From assembly GCF_020180945.1 (NCBI RefSeq), contig NZ_JAIPUL010000001.1:248001-312000 (forward strand): 64,000 bases of DNA, read 5' to 3'. Numbering within the stretch: the first letter of the stretch is position 1; each line of letters opens with the position of its first letter. Source of the DNA: Lacticaseibacillus kribbianus. Its GTDB lineage: Bacteria > Bacillota > Bacilli > Lactobacillales > Lactobacillaceae. A program made the position numbers and the translations under genes. The notes beneath the pieces were generated by a model, which searched no databases, had not been told where the DNA came from, and saw only the letters and a list, made by a program, of their open reading frames with translations. Positions 46,551-54,522 of this stretch are shown here, piece after piece.

Positions 46551-48575
46551 ATGTCACCAATGAAAAAACGGATCAGCGCCATCGGCATGCTGGTCACGCT
46601 GGGCATCGTGTACGGGGACATCGGCACGTCGCCTCTGTACGTGATGAACGCCGTGATCGCCGACGCCGGCAAGGTGTCGGCGCTGACCCCGGAGTACATC
46701 ATCGGCGCGATTTCTTTGATTTTCTGGACGCTGATGCTTTTGACCACCATCAAGTACGTCATCCTCGCGATGCGCGCGGACAACAACGGTGAGGGCGGCA
46801 TCTTCGCCTTGTACGCGCTGGTGCGCAACCACGGCGCGTGGCTGGCGGTGCCGGCCCTGATCGGCGGCGCGGCGCTTCTGGCCGACGGCACGCTGACGCC
46901 GGCGGTCACGGTGACCAGTGCGGTGGAGGGGCTCAAGGGCCAGACCTTTGGGCCGTTCCAGTTCTCCGATTCGCAGATGGTGGTGCTGGTCATCACCAGC
47001 ACCGTGCTGCTCGCGCTGTTTCTGATTCAGCGCTTCGGCACGGCCAAGCTCGGCAACGCGTTCGGGCCGGTGATGCTGATCTGGTTCCTGTTTCTCGGCA
47101 TCGCCGGGCTGGCCCACATGAGCGGCCACCTCGAAGTGCTGCGGGCGCTGTCGCCGCGCTACGCCGTGGCGATTCTGTTCTCGCCGGCCAACAAGGTCGG
47201 GCTGTTCTTGCTCGGGAGCATTTTCCTGGCGACGACCGGGGCCGAGGCGCTGTACTCGGACATGGGGCACGTCGGCAAGTACAACATCTACCTGACCTGG
47301 CCGTTCGTGTACGTCATGCTGATGCTGAACTACTTCGGGCAGGGCGCCTGGCTGATCAGCCACTACCAGGACGCGGCCTACGCGAACATGACCACCATCA
47401 ACCCGTTTTACGAAATGCTGCCGCACGAGCTGCGGCCGTTCGCCATCATTCTGGCGACCTTCGCGGCGATCATCGCGTCGCAGGCCTTGATCACCGGCTC
47501 CTACACGCTGGTGCACGAGGCAATCAGCCTGAAGTTCCTGCCGCGCATGCGCATCACGCACCCGTCGACGGCCAAAAGCCAGATCTACATCGGCGGCGTC
47601 AACTGGTTCCTGTGCCTGGTGACGATGAGCGTCGTCTGGTACTTCCGCACCTCCAAGGCGATGGAGGCCGCGTACGGCCTGGCCATCACCGTGACGATGC
47701 TGATGACCACCTTCCTTTTGTTCGAGTACCTGTCGGGCAAAATCGGCCGGCTGCGCGCCGGACTGATCACCGGCTTCTTCGGGGTGCTTGAGGCGATGTT
47801 CCTAGTTGCCAGCCTCGTCAAGTTCATGCACGGCGGCTACATCACCCTGGTGATCATGCTGCTGATTCTGGCCTTGATGCTGATCTGGTTCTTCGGCAAC
47901 AAGTCGCGCGAGCGCTACCAGGGCGAAAGCGAGTACGTGCACCTGAACGACTTCGTGCCGCAGCTGGTTGCGCTGTCCAAGGATGAGCGCGAGCCGCTTT
48001 TCACCACCAACCTGGTGTACATGACCAAAGTCGGCGCCGACTACCGGCTCAAGCGCACCGCGCTGTACTCGATTCTCGACAAGCAGCCCAAGCGCGCCGC
48101 CGTCTACTGGTTCGTCACGGTCAACGAGACCAACAAGCCCTACGACATGCGCTACACCGTCGACCTGCTGCACACCCGCAACGTGATTTCCGTTCAGCTG
48201 TACCTAGGCTTTCGCACGTCGCAGCACGTCAACGTCTACATCCGCCAGATCATCAACGACCTGCTGACGGCGGGCGTGATCGACCCGCAGCGGCCGCAGT
48301 ACACGACGCTTGAGGATCGCCAAGTCGGCGACTTCAAGTTCGTCATCATCCGCGAGCGGCCGCAGGGGATGCCGACCCAGGACATTCCGGCCTGGCGCCG
48401 CTACCTGATCTCCGGCCGCCTGTGGCTCCAAAACGTGACGACCAGCCCCGCCGACTGGTACGGCTTGGAGTTCAGCAGCGTGGTGGAGGAAACTGTGCCG
48501 CTGTTCATCCACGAGCCGCGCGAGATGTACTTCACGGACCACAAGATTCTCAACCCCAAGCCCAAATCGAAGTAA
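46551..48575 (+). CDS. kup: KUP-family potassium transporter
   Basis: 674 residues. The signature [18 protein letters not shown] opens the protein; [31 protein letters not shown] and [13 protein letters not shown] are further KUP motifs. Twelve membrane helices and a cytosolic C-terminus from about residue 440. Proton-coupled K+ uptake; lactic acid bacterial KUP proteins can be inhibited by cyclic di-AMP. ATG 46551 behind AGGAGG; a second ATG three codons later is less well spaced. With KimA it gives two unrelated potassium importers within 15 kb. Confidence 0.93.
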   Translation: MSPMKKRISAIGMLVTLGIVYGDIGTSPLYVMNAVIADAGKVSALTPEYIIGAISLIFWTLMLLTTIKYVILAMRADNNGEGGIFALYALVRNHGAWLAVPALIGGAALLADGTLTPAVTVTSAVEGLKGQTFGPFQFSDSQMVVLVITSTVLLALFLIQRFGTAKLGNAFGPVMLIWFLFLGIAGLAHMSGHLEVLRALSPRYAVAILFSPANKVGLFLLGSIFLATTGAEALYSDMGHVGKYNIYLTWPFVYVMLMLNYFGQGAWLISHYQDAAYANMTTINPFYEMLPHELRPFAIILATFAAIIASQALITGSYTLVHEAISLKFLPRMRITHPSTAKSQIYIGGVNWFLCLVTMSVVWYFRTSKAMEAAYGLAITVTMLMTTFLLFEYLSGKIGRLRAGLITGFFGVLEAMFLVASLVKFMHGGYITLVIMLLILALMLIWFFGNKSRERYQGESEYVHLNDFVPQLVALSKDEREPLFTTNLVYMTKVGADYRLKRTALYSILDKQPKRAAVYWFVTVNETNKPYDMRYTVDLLHTRNVISVQLYLGFRTSQHVNVYIRQIINDLLTAGVIDPQRPQYTTLEDRQVGDFKFVIIRERPQGMPTQDIPAWRRYLISGRLWLQNVTTSPADWYGLEFSSVVEETVPLFIHEPREMYFTDHKILNPKPKSK

Positions 48576-48580
48576 CGCCA

Positions 48581-48621
48581 AAAATCGCGCCATCCGCAGT
48601 CAGCGGGTGGCGCGATTTTTT
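48581..48621. terminator. Bidirectional intrinsic terminator
   Basis: AAAATCGCGCCATCCGC/GCGGGTGGCGCGATTTT, 17 bp with a G-U, loop AGTCA, between convergent kup and the anti-sigma gene. Confidence 0.85.
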
Positions 48622-48632
48622 AGTGATGCGGG

Positions 48633-49643
48633 TTACGGCCACAAGACGATGGACTTGACCACCTCACGGGCACTCCGTTCGCCCTTGACGAAGTAATCCA
48701 CCTGCACGCGGTAGGCTTGGCCTTGCACCGGCATCTTGGTCAGGGCCAGCGAAGTGAGCCTGCCGTCGGGACCACCAAGCTGCATCCCGTCGCTCATGTC
48801 GATCAGCGAGTGACCCTGTGCGTCTTGAATGCTCATGATGCCGATTTCGCCCGTCTCACCGTGCTCGTATCGCGAGTCGCCAGTGGCCCGGTACTGCAGC
48901 TCGGCGCCGTGGGCGTACTTGATCACGGCCACAGGCGCCACGGTGAGACCGGGCACCCCGAAGTCGTAGGTTGCACCATCCAGCTTGGTCACGACCGGTG
49001 CCGGTTGGCTCATCTTCAGGTCGAAGTTCCAGCGGCCGAAGACGCCGCCGAGCTCCTGGATACGAATCGGTAGGGTGACTTGGTTTGGCGCGGTGTTGCC
49101 GGTTGCCTTGTACAAAAGCCGGAAGCGGTAGCCGGTCTTGGTCTCCTGGAAGTCGTAGGTGTCGTTGAAGAAGTGCTGCTTGGCCGTGCTTGCGGCGTAG
49201 TAGGACAGCTCGTGCTCGCCGTTCATGTTGATCTGGCGCTCGGTCATGCCGGTGATCTCGCCGGTGACGCTGATGATTTTACCGGCGTAGTAGGCTTCAA
49301 CCAAGTGAACCGTGATGCCATGCGAGGTTGCGGTTTGGTTGAGGCTCTTGGCCACGCCGTTGACGTGAAAGGTGGTGGCGTTCACGTCGTTGCCGTTGCG
49401 CAGGTAAAAGGCGGCCAGCCAGCCGACGTTGTCGAAGGCCTGGCCGACCTGGGGCACGAAGGCGGTCAGACCGGCGGTGGTCAGGGCCAGGGCGGCGGCC
49501 GCGGCGAGCAGCACGTTGCGCACGCGGTGTTTGCGCGGCGCCTTTTTCACCCCCTGCGCCAAGGCGTCGTGAACCAGCGCCTCTGGCACCGGAATCTGGT
49601 CGAACTCGTCGTGCAGCAGCTGACGGTCTCGTTGGTCATCCAA
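48633..49643 (-). CDS. DUF4179-type anti-sigma factor
   Basis: 336 residues. A cytosolic N-terminus (MDDQRDRQLLHDEFDQIPVP), one membrane helix (about 43-65) and a large extracytoplasmic beta-rich domain, the layout of DUF4179/RsgI-like anti-sigma proteins. It likely holds the ECF sigma factor encoded just upstream until an envelope signal arrives. The start TTG 49643 overlaps the sigma stop by 8 bases and has AGGAGG at good distance, so the two are translationally coupled. Confidence 0.75.
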   Translation of the reverse strand: MDDQRDRQLLHDEFDQIPVPEALVHDALAQGVKKAPRKHRVRNVLLAAAAALALTTAGLTAFVPQVGQAFDNVGWLAAFYLRNGNDVNATTFHVNGVAKSLNQTATSHGITVHLVEAYYAGKIISVTGEITGMTERQINMNGEHELSYYAASTAKQHFFNDTYDFQETKTGYRFRLLYKATGNTAPNQVTLPIRIQELGGVFGRWNFDLKMSQPAPVVTKLDGATYDFGVPGLTVAPVAVIKYAHGAELQYRATGDSRYEHGETGEIGIMSIQDAQGHSLIDMSDGMQLGGPDGRLTSLALTKMPVQGQAYRVQVDYFVKGERSAREVVKSIVLWP

Positions 49644-50166
49644 AGTAATCTCCTCCTAAAATGGTGCGAAGTGCGAGGCGACCGCGGCGCAAGCGCGTCT
49701 TGACGGTGGCCTCTGGGACGTTGAGCAGCCGGCCGATTTCTCGCGTCGGCAGGTCTTGGTAATAGAATAATTGCAGCGCCTGGCGGTACTCCGCCTTCAG
49801 CTGGGTGAAGGCGGCCAGCAGGTCGAGGTGCTCGGTGGTGTTGACCGGAGGCGCGGCCAGCGGCTCGCCGGCGTCTGCCGTCGGTTCCTCGCTGGCCCGC
49901 AGCGCGTAGACGCTTTGGGCCTGGCGAATCAGGATGCGGGTGTACCAGGTGAAAAACAGTTGGGGCTCACGCAGCTTGCGCACGGCAACCACCGCCTGCG
50001 TCGTCGCCTCCTGCAACACTTCCAAGGCGTCTTGCGCGTTGCCGACGTACAGGTAGGCGGTGCGGTACAGGTAGGCGCTGCGACCGTCCAGCAGTTGCAG
50101 CAGGGCGGTGCGGTCGCCACGCACGGCTCGCGTGGCGAGCTTCAGTTCAAGGTCATTCAGTGGCAT
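49636..50166 (-). CDS. ECF-type RNA polymerase sigma factor
   Basis: 176 residues. Region 2 (AYLYRTAYLYVGNAQDALEVLQEATTQA in part) and region 4 (YRQALQLFYYQDLPTREIGRLLNVPEATVKTRLRRGR in part) are present and nothing else, which defines the ECF class. ATG 50166 follows AAAGGAGG; a longer in-frame start has no RBS. It pairs with the membrane anti-sigma gene and so probably governs an envelope stress regulon. Confidence 0.9.
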   Translation of the reverse strand: MPLNDLELKLATRAVRGDRTALLQLLDGRSAYLYRTAYLYVGNAQDALEVLQEATTQAVVAVRKLREPQLFFTWYTRILIRQAQSVYALRASEEPTADAGEPLAAPPVNTTEHLDLLAAFTQLKAEYRQALQLFYYQDLPTREIGRLLNVPEATVKTRLRRGRLALRTILGGDYFG

Positions 50167-50212
50167 GTGCGACCCTCCTTTCGCCCAGTTAGTGGCCAAA
50201 ACGGCCCGAATG

Positions 50213-50218
50213 GTTTCA
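50213..50218 (-). promoter_or_regulatory. ECF-like -35 motif upstream of the sigma gene
   Basis: TGAAAC on the minus strand, 47 bases before the sigma start codon, resembles the -35 of ECF promoters and would fit autoregulation. No clear CGTC/CGTA -10 at 16-17 bases, so this is weak. Confidence 0.3.
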
Positions 50219-50276
50219 CGAGATAAATATATTTTTCGCCCGCGGTCCTGTCAACGCTCTAGCGCCGTGGCCGGAC

Positions 50277-50316
50277 ACCAAAAAGCGGCGGCTCCTCGGG
50301 TGAGGAACCGCCGCTT
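50277..50316 (-). terminator. Intrinsic terminator of the DUF2798 gene
   Basis: AGCGGCGG-TTCCTC/GAGGAG-CCGCCGCT on the minus strand (one mismatch), then TTTTT. Confidence 0.75.
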
Positions 50317-50331
50317 GCGCGAAGGTGTGGG

Positions 50332-50820
50332 TTAGTCGGCGTCGGCCGGCGCGGTGGTGCCGGCGGCCTGAAGCGTCGCCAGGGCCTTGCGGGCGATCGG
50401 GCCGACGATGATCAGCTGCAGCGGCAGCGCCATCAGCAGGTTGAAGCCCCAGGTGTGCAGGTAAGTCAGGGCGAGGTTGCCGCCGAAGTGCTGGGTGACG
50501 ATGATGCCGAACGCGGACATCAGCGTGACCATGCCGGCGACCATCAGGCACGAGATCCAGATGCCGATGACGATCGGCGTCTTTTCCATCTCAGGCTTGA
50601 AGATGCGAGTGAAAAACAGCTTCTTTGCCAGCGGCCCGACCAGGCCGAGGTCGAGGATCAGGGCGACCAGAAGCGCGAGCGGGTAGCCGCGCAGCACCTC
50701 GAGCACGTACCCGGCGCTGAAGCCGTCGGCAAGGGCGACGTTGTAGCCCGCCATCACCAGCACCATCAGGCCGGCCATGATGAGACTGAAAAACAATTCT
50801 TCTTTGAAGTTCTTAGGCAA
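50332..50820 (-). CDS. DUF2798 membrane protein
   Basis: 162 residues with four membrane helices arranged as two similar halves, each with a FFSLIMAGLMVLVMAGYN-type or SCLMVAGMVTLMSAFG helix followed by LxxxLxxxPLA, the DUF2798 repeat. No function is known. Start TTG 50820 is supported by AAGGAG 6 bases upstream; an in-frame ATG further up (MESTAQNP) has no such site. Confidence 0.8.
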   Translation of the reverse strand: MPKNFKEELFFSLIMAGLMVLVMAGYNVALADGFSAGYVLEVLRGYPLALLVALILDLGLVGPLAKKLFFTRIFKPEMEKTPIVIGIWISCLMVAGMVTLMSAFGIIVTQHFGGNLALTYLHTWGFNLLMALPLQLIIVGPIARKALATLQAAGTTAPADAD

Positions 50821-50969
50821 GTGAGACTCCTTATGTGGCCAGGGATTTTGAGCTGTAGATTCCATACGCACCCATTGCGACCACGACAAGATAAAAGTCT
50901 AGCAGAAAATTTCACGCCGCGTAAGCAAAAGTTTCAGAAAATCTCGATTGAGGATAAGTGCCCTAGCTA

Positions 50970-51007
50970 GGCAAGCCGTCCCGCTAAGCCCGCGCTTCTG
51001 CGCCCTG
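50970..51007 (-). repeat. Solo copy of the 124-bp repeat opening
   Basis: Reverse-complemented this reads CCAGGGCGCAGAAGCGCGGG then CTTAGCGGGACGG, the first ~35 bases of the 124-bp unit without the hairpin part. Confidence 0.65.
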
Positions 51008-51013
51008 GAACAC

Positions 51014-51041
51014 AAAAAAGCCGCCATGGGTGGTGGCGGCT
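51014..51041 (-). terminator. Minus-strand terminator-like hairpin
   Basis: AGCCGCCA/TGGCGGCT (51019-51026 with 51034-51041) followed on the minus strand by six T. No minus-strand gene is seen to its right, so the transcript it would end is unknown. Confidence 0.5.
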
Positions 51042-51083
51042 AAGGAGTAAGGATTGACCGACGAGTGGGTGGCTCGCCGGTGA

Positions 51084-51106
51084 TTTTTACTTTGGAGGAG
51101 TAAAAA
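51084..51106 (+). promoter_or_regulatory. Hairpin presenting the ribosome binding site of a mini-ORF
   Basis: TTTTTACT (51084-51091) and AGTAAAAA (51099-51106) form an 8-bp stem; the 7-base loop is TTGGAGG and the last paired base is the A of the ATG. The Shine-Dalgarno is thus exposed in the loop while the start codon is at the stem base. Confidence 0.55.
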
Positions 51107-51168
51107 TGAAAAAGTTGGGTATGGGTATGGAAATGAGTGGGTGGCTCATTTCTATGGTTACAATGTAA
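51106..51168 (+). CDS. Methionine-rich mini-ORF (20 aa)
   Basis: MKKLGMGMEMSGWLISMVTM, six Met in 20 residues, with GGAGG 7 bases before ATG 51106. It could be a leader peptide for the Fe-S family gene 140 bases downstream, because a terminator-like hairpin lies between them, or a small membrane peptide. The 13-base word GAGTGGGTGGCTC occurs both upstream (51063) and inside the ORF (51135). Confidence 0.45.
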   Translation: MKKLGMGMEMSGWLISMVTM

Positions 51169-51243
51169 CGCCGGAATGTGAAGAAAGTGTGACGAAATCG
51201 TCGTCCACTTATGAAAAAAAGGTAAAGGCGGCAACTTTCTCGG

Positions 51244-51266
51244 CGCGAGCGGATTGCTTGCGTTTT
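51244..51266 (+). terminator. Terminator-like hairpin between the mini-ORF and the Fe-S gene
   Basis: CGCGAGC/GCTTGCG (7 bp, one G-U), loop GGATT, then TTTT. Confidence 0.45.
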
Positions 51267-51308
51267 GGCGCGTCCGGCCCTACGCTTAGGCCAAAGGAGA
51301 TGATTGGG

Positions 51309-51683
51309 ATGCACATTCACTTTGACGCGGCCAGCGAGGCCAAGCTCGCGCCGCACCTAGCACCGGACAAGCAGCTGTTGCTCACCTTCGAGGATGGAGT
51401 TGGGCCATACTCCCAGCACGCAATGATCCACATGCAGGTTCAGTTCACGCTCAACGTGGTGGCGGCGACCGCGGACCTGACCGGCTACGATCAGACCGTC
51501 GACTCGAACCTCGGCGAGCTTCGCATCAAGGGCTACTCGACGGAGGACCTGGACGAGCACATGGCCGTGCACCTGAACCCGACGACCAACACGATGAGCC
51601 TGACCGGCGACGGTGGGGAGATCGATGCCAACCTCGGCTTCATCGACTTCACGGCGCCCGGCGGCATCAACCCCGCACGGTGA
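51309..51683 (+). CDS. Iron-sulfur cluster biosynthesis family protein (HesB-like fold)
   Basis: 124 residues. The start MHIHFDAASEAKLAPHLAPDKQ and LLLTFEDGVGPYSQ resemble a Lactobacillales branch of the Fe-S_biosyn (IscA/HesB-like) family, followed by beta strands with repeated Leu-Gly turns (SNLGELRIKGY, ANLGFIDF). The cysteines of true A-type carriers are missing, so a carrier role is doubtful. ATG 51309 with AAAGGAG 9 bases upstream; ATG 51300 is possible but crowds that site. Confidence 0.55.
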   Translation: MHIHFDAASEAKLAPHLAPDKQLLLTFEDGVGPYSQHAMIHMQVQFTLNVVAATADLTGYDQTVDSNLGELRIKGYSTEDLDEHMAVHLNPTTNTMSLTGDGGEIDANLGFIDFTAPGGINPAR

Positions 51684-51734
51684 AGGGCGGCCTGACACGG
51701 TTGTCGGGAATGTGTCCGCCGCGTTATTTCCTGC

Positions 51735-51801
51735 TTTCAACTGGTTTCACGTTGGTGTAGAATCATCGTGGAATACATGCGCGGCCCAAGCCGCGCCTTT
51801 T
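51735..51801 (+). promoter_or_regulatory. Promoter and leader hairpin of the acetyltransferase gene
   Basis: TTTCAA (51735-51740), 17 bases, TAGAAT (51758-51763). A 7-bp hairpin GCGCGGC/GCCGCGC (51779-51785 with 51790-51796) plus TTTT lies just before the TGGAGG ribosome binding site and could act as a weak terminator or cover that site. Confidence 0.5.
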
Positions 51802-51816
51802 GGAGGCAGCTAGATT

Positions 51817-52236
51817 TTGCAGTACACATTCGAATCCGCATTGACCATTCATGAGATCAAGGCCCTGTACGGGGCCACGGGAATGGACCAGTACCTGAGC
51901 GACCCGGCCGAAACGGCGCGGGGCATCGCGAACTCAACGCTTCTGACCGCCCGCGACGGCGACAAGCTGGTCGGGCTGGTCCGCGGCGTGTCCGATATGC
52001 ACACGGTGGTCTTCATCCAAGACCTGCTGGTGCTGCCGGAGTACCAGCACCAAGGCATCGGCCGGGAGCTGCTCGGCCAGTTCGACGATTACTTCAAGCA
52101 GGTGGCGCGCATCGTGGTGGTCACCAACTCCCCGGCGCTGCAGGCGTTCTACGAAAGCGCCGGCTTCCTGCCGGGCGAGGCCGCGCACGCGACGACCTAC
52201 GTGCGGCCGCGGCGGCTGCTTGAACCCAAGTATTAG
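51817..52236 (+). CDS. GNAT family N-acetyltransferase
   Basis: 139 residues. The acetyl-CoA site is VLPEYQHQGIGRELL (motif A, about 72-86), followed by the C-terminal AFYESAGFLPGE (motif B). The substrate is unknown. Start TTG 51817 is supported by TGGAGG 10 bases upstream. The next gene begins 10 bases after its stop, so the two form an operon. Confidence 0.85.
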   Translation: MQYTFESALTIHEIKALYGATGMDQYLSDPAETARGIANSTLLTARDGDKLVGLVRGVSDMHTVVFIQDLLVLPEYQHQGIGRELLGQFDDYFKQVARIVVVTNSPALQAFYESAGFLPGEAAHATTYVRPRRLLEPKY

Positions 52237-52246
52237 GAGGTAGAAG

Positions 52247-52540
52247 ATGGAACCGACGGCGTCAGTCTCCCGGCTGCAAAAAACCGAGGGCGCGGATCTG
52301 ATCATGGACCAGGGCTTTTTGACCGAGCGCGAGGAGCCCGCGATGATGGATGCGGCCTGGTGCCACGAGCTTTTACCCCAGATCAACGACGAGATGCGGC
52401 TGCGCACGCTGGACAACCGCGTCGTGCTGAAGCTGTTCCACTACTACTCCGGCGAGGGCAGCATCATCTACGATCCGAGCAAGCTGAGCGAAGCCCGCGC
52501 CAAAACGGTGCTGATGCACGCGCTCGGCTATCACAAGTGA
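52247..52540 (+). CDS. Hypothetical protein, 97 aa
   Basis: Not recognised. Acidic, soluble; contains a Trp-Cys-His segment (DAAWCHELLPQINDEM) and a C-terminal KLSEARAKTVLMHALGYHK. AGGAGG before ATG 52247 and only 10 bases from the acetyltransferase gene. Its stop overlaps the end of the convergent oxidoreductase gene by 10 bases and no terminator is visible between them. Confidence 0.6.
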   Translation: MEPTASVSRLQKTEGADLIMDQGFLTEREEPAMMDAAWCHELLPQINDEMRLRTLDNRVVLKLFHYYSGEGSIIYDPSKLSEARAKTVLMHALGYHK

Positions 52541-53517
52541 CAATTACCGGTGAGGACGATCTTGCCGGACACGTGGCCGGCCGCCAGCTTCTGGAGGCCG
52601 GCCTTTAGTGTGGCCACGGTGCGGGCGGTGTACGCCGTGGTGACGACGGGCGTCAGCGCCCCGGCCTCAAGCAGCTTAGCGAGGCGGCGCAGGATGGCGC
52701 CTTGGCTTGCCGCGGCGTGATCGAAGTCGGTCTTGGCGAACATGTACTCGAAGTCGAGGCTTGCGGCCTTGGCCTTGAGCGGCATGACGTTAAGCGGCCC
52801 GGCCGGCGTCACCAGGGTGCCGACGTGGCCGAACGGGGTGACCAGCGCGGCGGCCTGCGCCAGGTACGGCTCGGGTGCGTAGAGGATTGCGACGCCGGCG
52901 AAGCTGTCCGAGGCGAGCGTGTCGGTCAGCGGCCGGTGGTAGTCCAGGGGATGCGCCACCCCGTTGGCGGCCAGAAGGGCCCAGTTGGCGGGGCTTGCCG
53001 TCGCCCAGACCTCAAGGCCGCTCCAGGCGGCCAGCTGGGTCAAAAGGGTGCCGACCCCGCCGGCGCCGTTGATCACCAGCAGCCGCTTGCCGGCGTTGGC
53101 GCCCGGTGCCGGGGTGAAGACCATTTTCTCGAACAACAGCTCCCAGGCGGTGAGCCCGGCCAGCGGCACCGCGGCCAGCTGCGCGTCGCTCAGGCCGGCC
53201 GGCGCAATCGCGGCGATGTCCGCCGCCACCAGCTGGTAGTCGGCAAAGCTGCCGGGGCGCTTGCTGGACCCGGCGTAAAACACGCGGTCGCCGGGCGCAA
53301 AGTCGGTGACGGCGGCGCCGCACGCGATCACGGTGCCGACCGCGTCGAAGCCCAGCACGGTCGGTGCGGTGAGCCCGGCCTGCAGCTTGAGGTCGATCGG
53401 GTTCAGCCCGCTTGCCGCCACGCGCACCAGCAGGTCGCGTGGCCCGGGTTGGGGCACCGGTCCCGTCTGGGCAGTGAAGCCCGCCTTTGTGGCAATCAGC
53501 ATTGTGTTGTCGGTCAT
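52531..53517 (-). CDS. Zinc-independent alcohol dehydrogenase / quinone oxidoreductase
   Basis: 328 residues of the medium-chain dehydrogenase superfamily. N-terminal GroES-like domain (GLNPIDLKLQ, LGFDAVGTVIACG, PGDRVFYAGS) and a Rossmann domain with LLVINGAGGVGTLLTQLA. Catalytic and structural zinc ligands are absent, pointing to an NADPH-dependent quinone or enone reductase. ATG 53517 follows AAGGAG; an upstream in-frame start lacks an RBS. Confidence 0.85.
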   Translation of the reverse strand: MTDNTMLIATKAGFTAQTGPVPQPGPRDLLVRVAASGLNPIDLKLQAGLTAPTVLGFDAVGTVIACGAAVTDFAPGDRVFYAGSSKRPGSFADYQLVAADIAAIAPAGLSDAQLAAVPLAGLTAWELLFEKMVFTPAPGANAGKRLLVINGAGGVGTLLTQLAAWSGLEVWATASPANWALLAANGVAHPLDYHRPLTDTLASDSFAGVAILYAPEPYLAQAAALVTPFGHVGTLVTPAGPLNVMPLKAKAASLDFEYMFAKTDFDHAAASQGAILRRLAKLLEAGALTPVVTTAYTARTVATLKAGLQKLAAGHVSGKIVLTGNCHL

Positions 53518-53605
53518 GTGACCACTCCTTATCCGTAACGACTTTGATATGTCCATTCTACCCGTTTTCTGCTAAACTGAGGGAAATTGCTTTTCGGAGG
53601 ACGAT

Positions 53606-54007
53606 ATGGCAAAACGACATCAGAAACAGTCGCGCGTCGGGGAAGCCATCACCCTGGTCGTGGCCGCGGCGCTTTTCACCGGCTTCGCGTGGTACGTCTC
53701 GCAGCCCAAGGACACGCTGGCCATGGTCAGCACCGCGAGCTTCGGCGTCGGTCTGACCGCCTTGATCTGGCTGCTCGCCGTCTGCGACGAGTGGCCCAGC
53801 AAGCGCTTCGTGCGCTTCCTGCTCGACCTGCTTCTCGGCTGCGCCCTGGCAACCTTGATTTACGTCTACATGATCGGCTTCATCGTGTACCCCGAGTTCA
53901 TGATCGGGGCGTTCGGCATCGTGCTGGTGCTTGCGGCGCTGTTTGCGATTCGCAAGCCGCGTCAAAACGACCACAACATTGCACGGGTGGTCGAAGCCGA
54001 AGACTGA
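53606..54007 (+). CDS. Hypothetical membrane protein, 133 aa
   Basis: Not recognised. Four membrane helices (about 14-30, 40-62, 68-92, 95-115), basic at both ends of the helical bundle (KRHQKQSR, IRKPRQND). TCGGAGG precedes ATG 53606. An extended -10 TGCTAAACT is visible at 53570-53578. Closed by a terminator. Confidence 0.65.
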   Translation: MAKRHQKQSRVGEAITLVVAAALFTGFAWYVSQPKDTLAMVSTASFGVGLTALIWLLAVCDEWPSKRFVRFLLDLLLGCALATLIYVYMIGFIVYPEFMIGAFGIVLVLAALFAIRKPRQNDHNIARVVEAED

Positions 54008-54012
54008 CAGCG

Positions 54013-54035
54013 GGCGCGAGCAATCGCGCCTTTTT
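54013..54035 (+). terminator. Intrinsic terminator
   Basis: GGCGCGA/TCGCGCC, loop GCAA, TTTTT. Confidence 0.85.
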
Positions 54036-54107
54036 CTGTGGGGCGGGCCGACTGCGGCACGAGTGGCACGCCGCACAATTTTACCGTTCATTAACTATCG
54101 GCACACC

Positions 54108-54511
54108 GACCCGCTAAGTTCGCGTCGGTTCGCGCTCTGACTAAACGCGCTCACCGCCGCATCGCGGGTGCGCACAGCTAAGACCAGCACTCGGGGCAAA
54201 GAGCGCCCCAAGCACTGGCCTTACGCTGTGCGACCCGCTAAATGCGCGTCGGTTCGCGCTCTGACTAAACGCGCTCACCGCCGCAACGCGGGTACGCACA
54301 GCTAAGACCAGCACTTGGGGCAAAGAGCGCCCCAAGCACTGGCCTTACGCTGTGCGACCCGCTAAATGCGCGTCGGTTCGCGCTCTGACTAAACGCGCTC
54401 ACCGCCGCAACGCGGGTGCGCACAGCTAAGACCAGCACTCGGGGCAAAGAGCGCCCCAAGCACTGGCCTTACGCTGTGCGACCCGCTAAATGCGCGTCGG
54501 TTCGCGCTCTG
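54108..54511 (-). repeat. Tandem array G: three near-identical 124-bp units plus a partial
   Basis: Units start at 54108, 54232, 54356 and 54480 (partial, 32 bases), exactly 124 bases apart and differing at only a few positions. Each holds the hairpin TAAGACCAGCA...CACTGGCCTTA around GGGGC/GCCCC. Reverse-complemented, the units match the other BOX-like repeats. The partial copy runs into the ribosome binding site of the next gene (CGCTCTGGAGG). Confidence 0.85.
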
Positions 54512-54522
54512 GAGGTTTGTTC

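Noticed and set aside
54108-54511. CRISPR array
   Set aside because: The units are 124 bases long, directly adjacent, with no unique spacers, and the repeat unit contains its own hairpin. No cas genes nearby.
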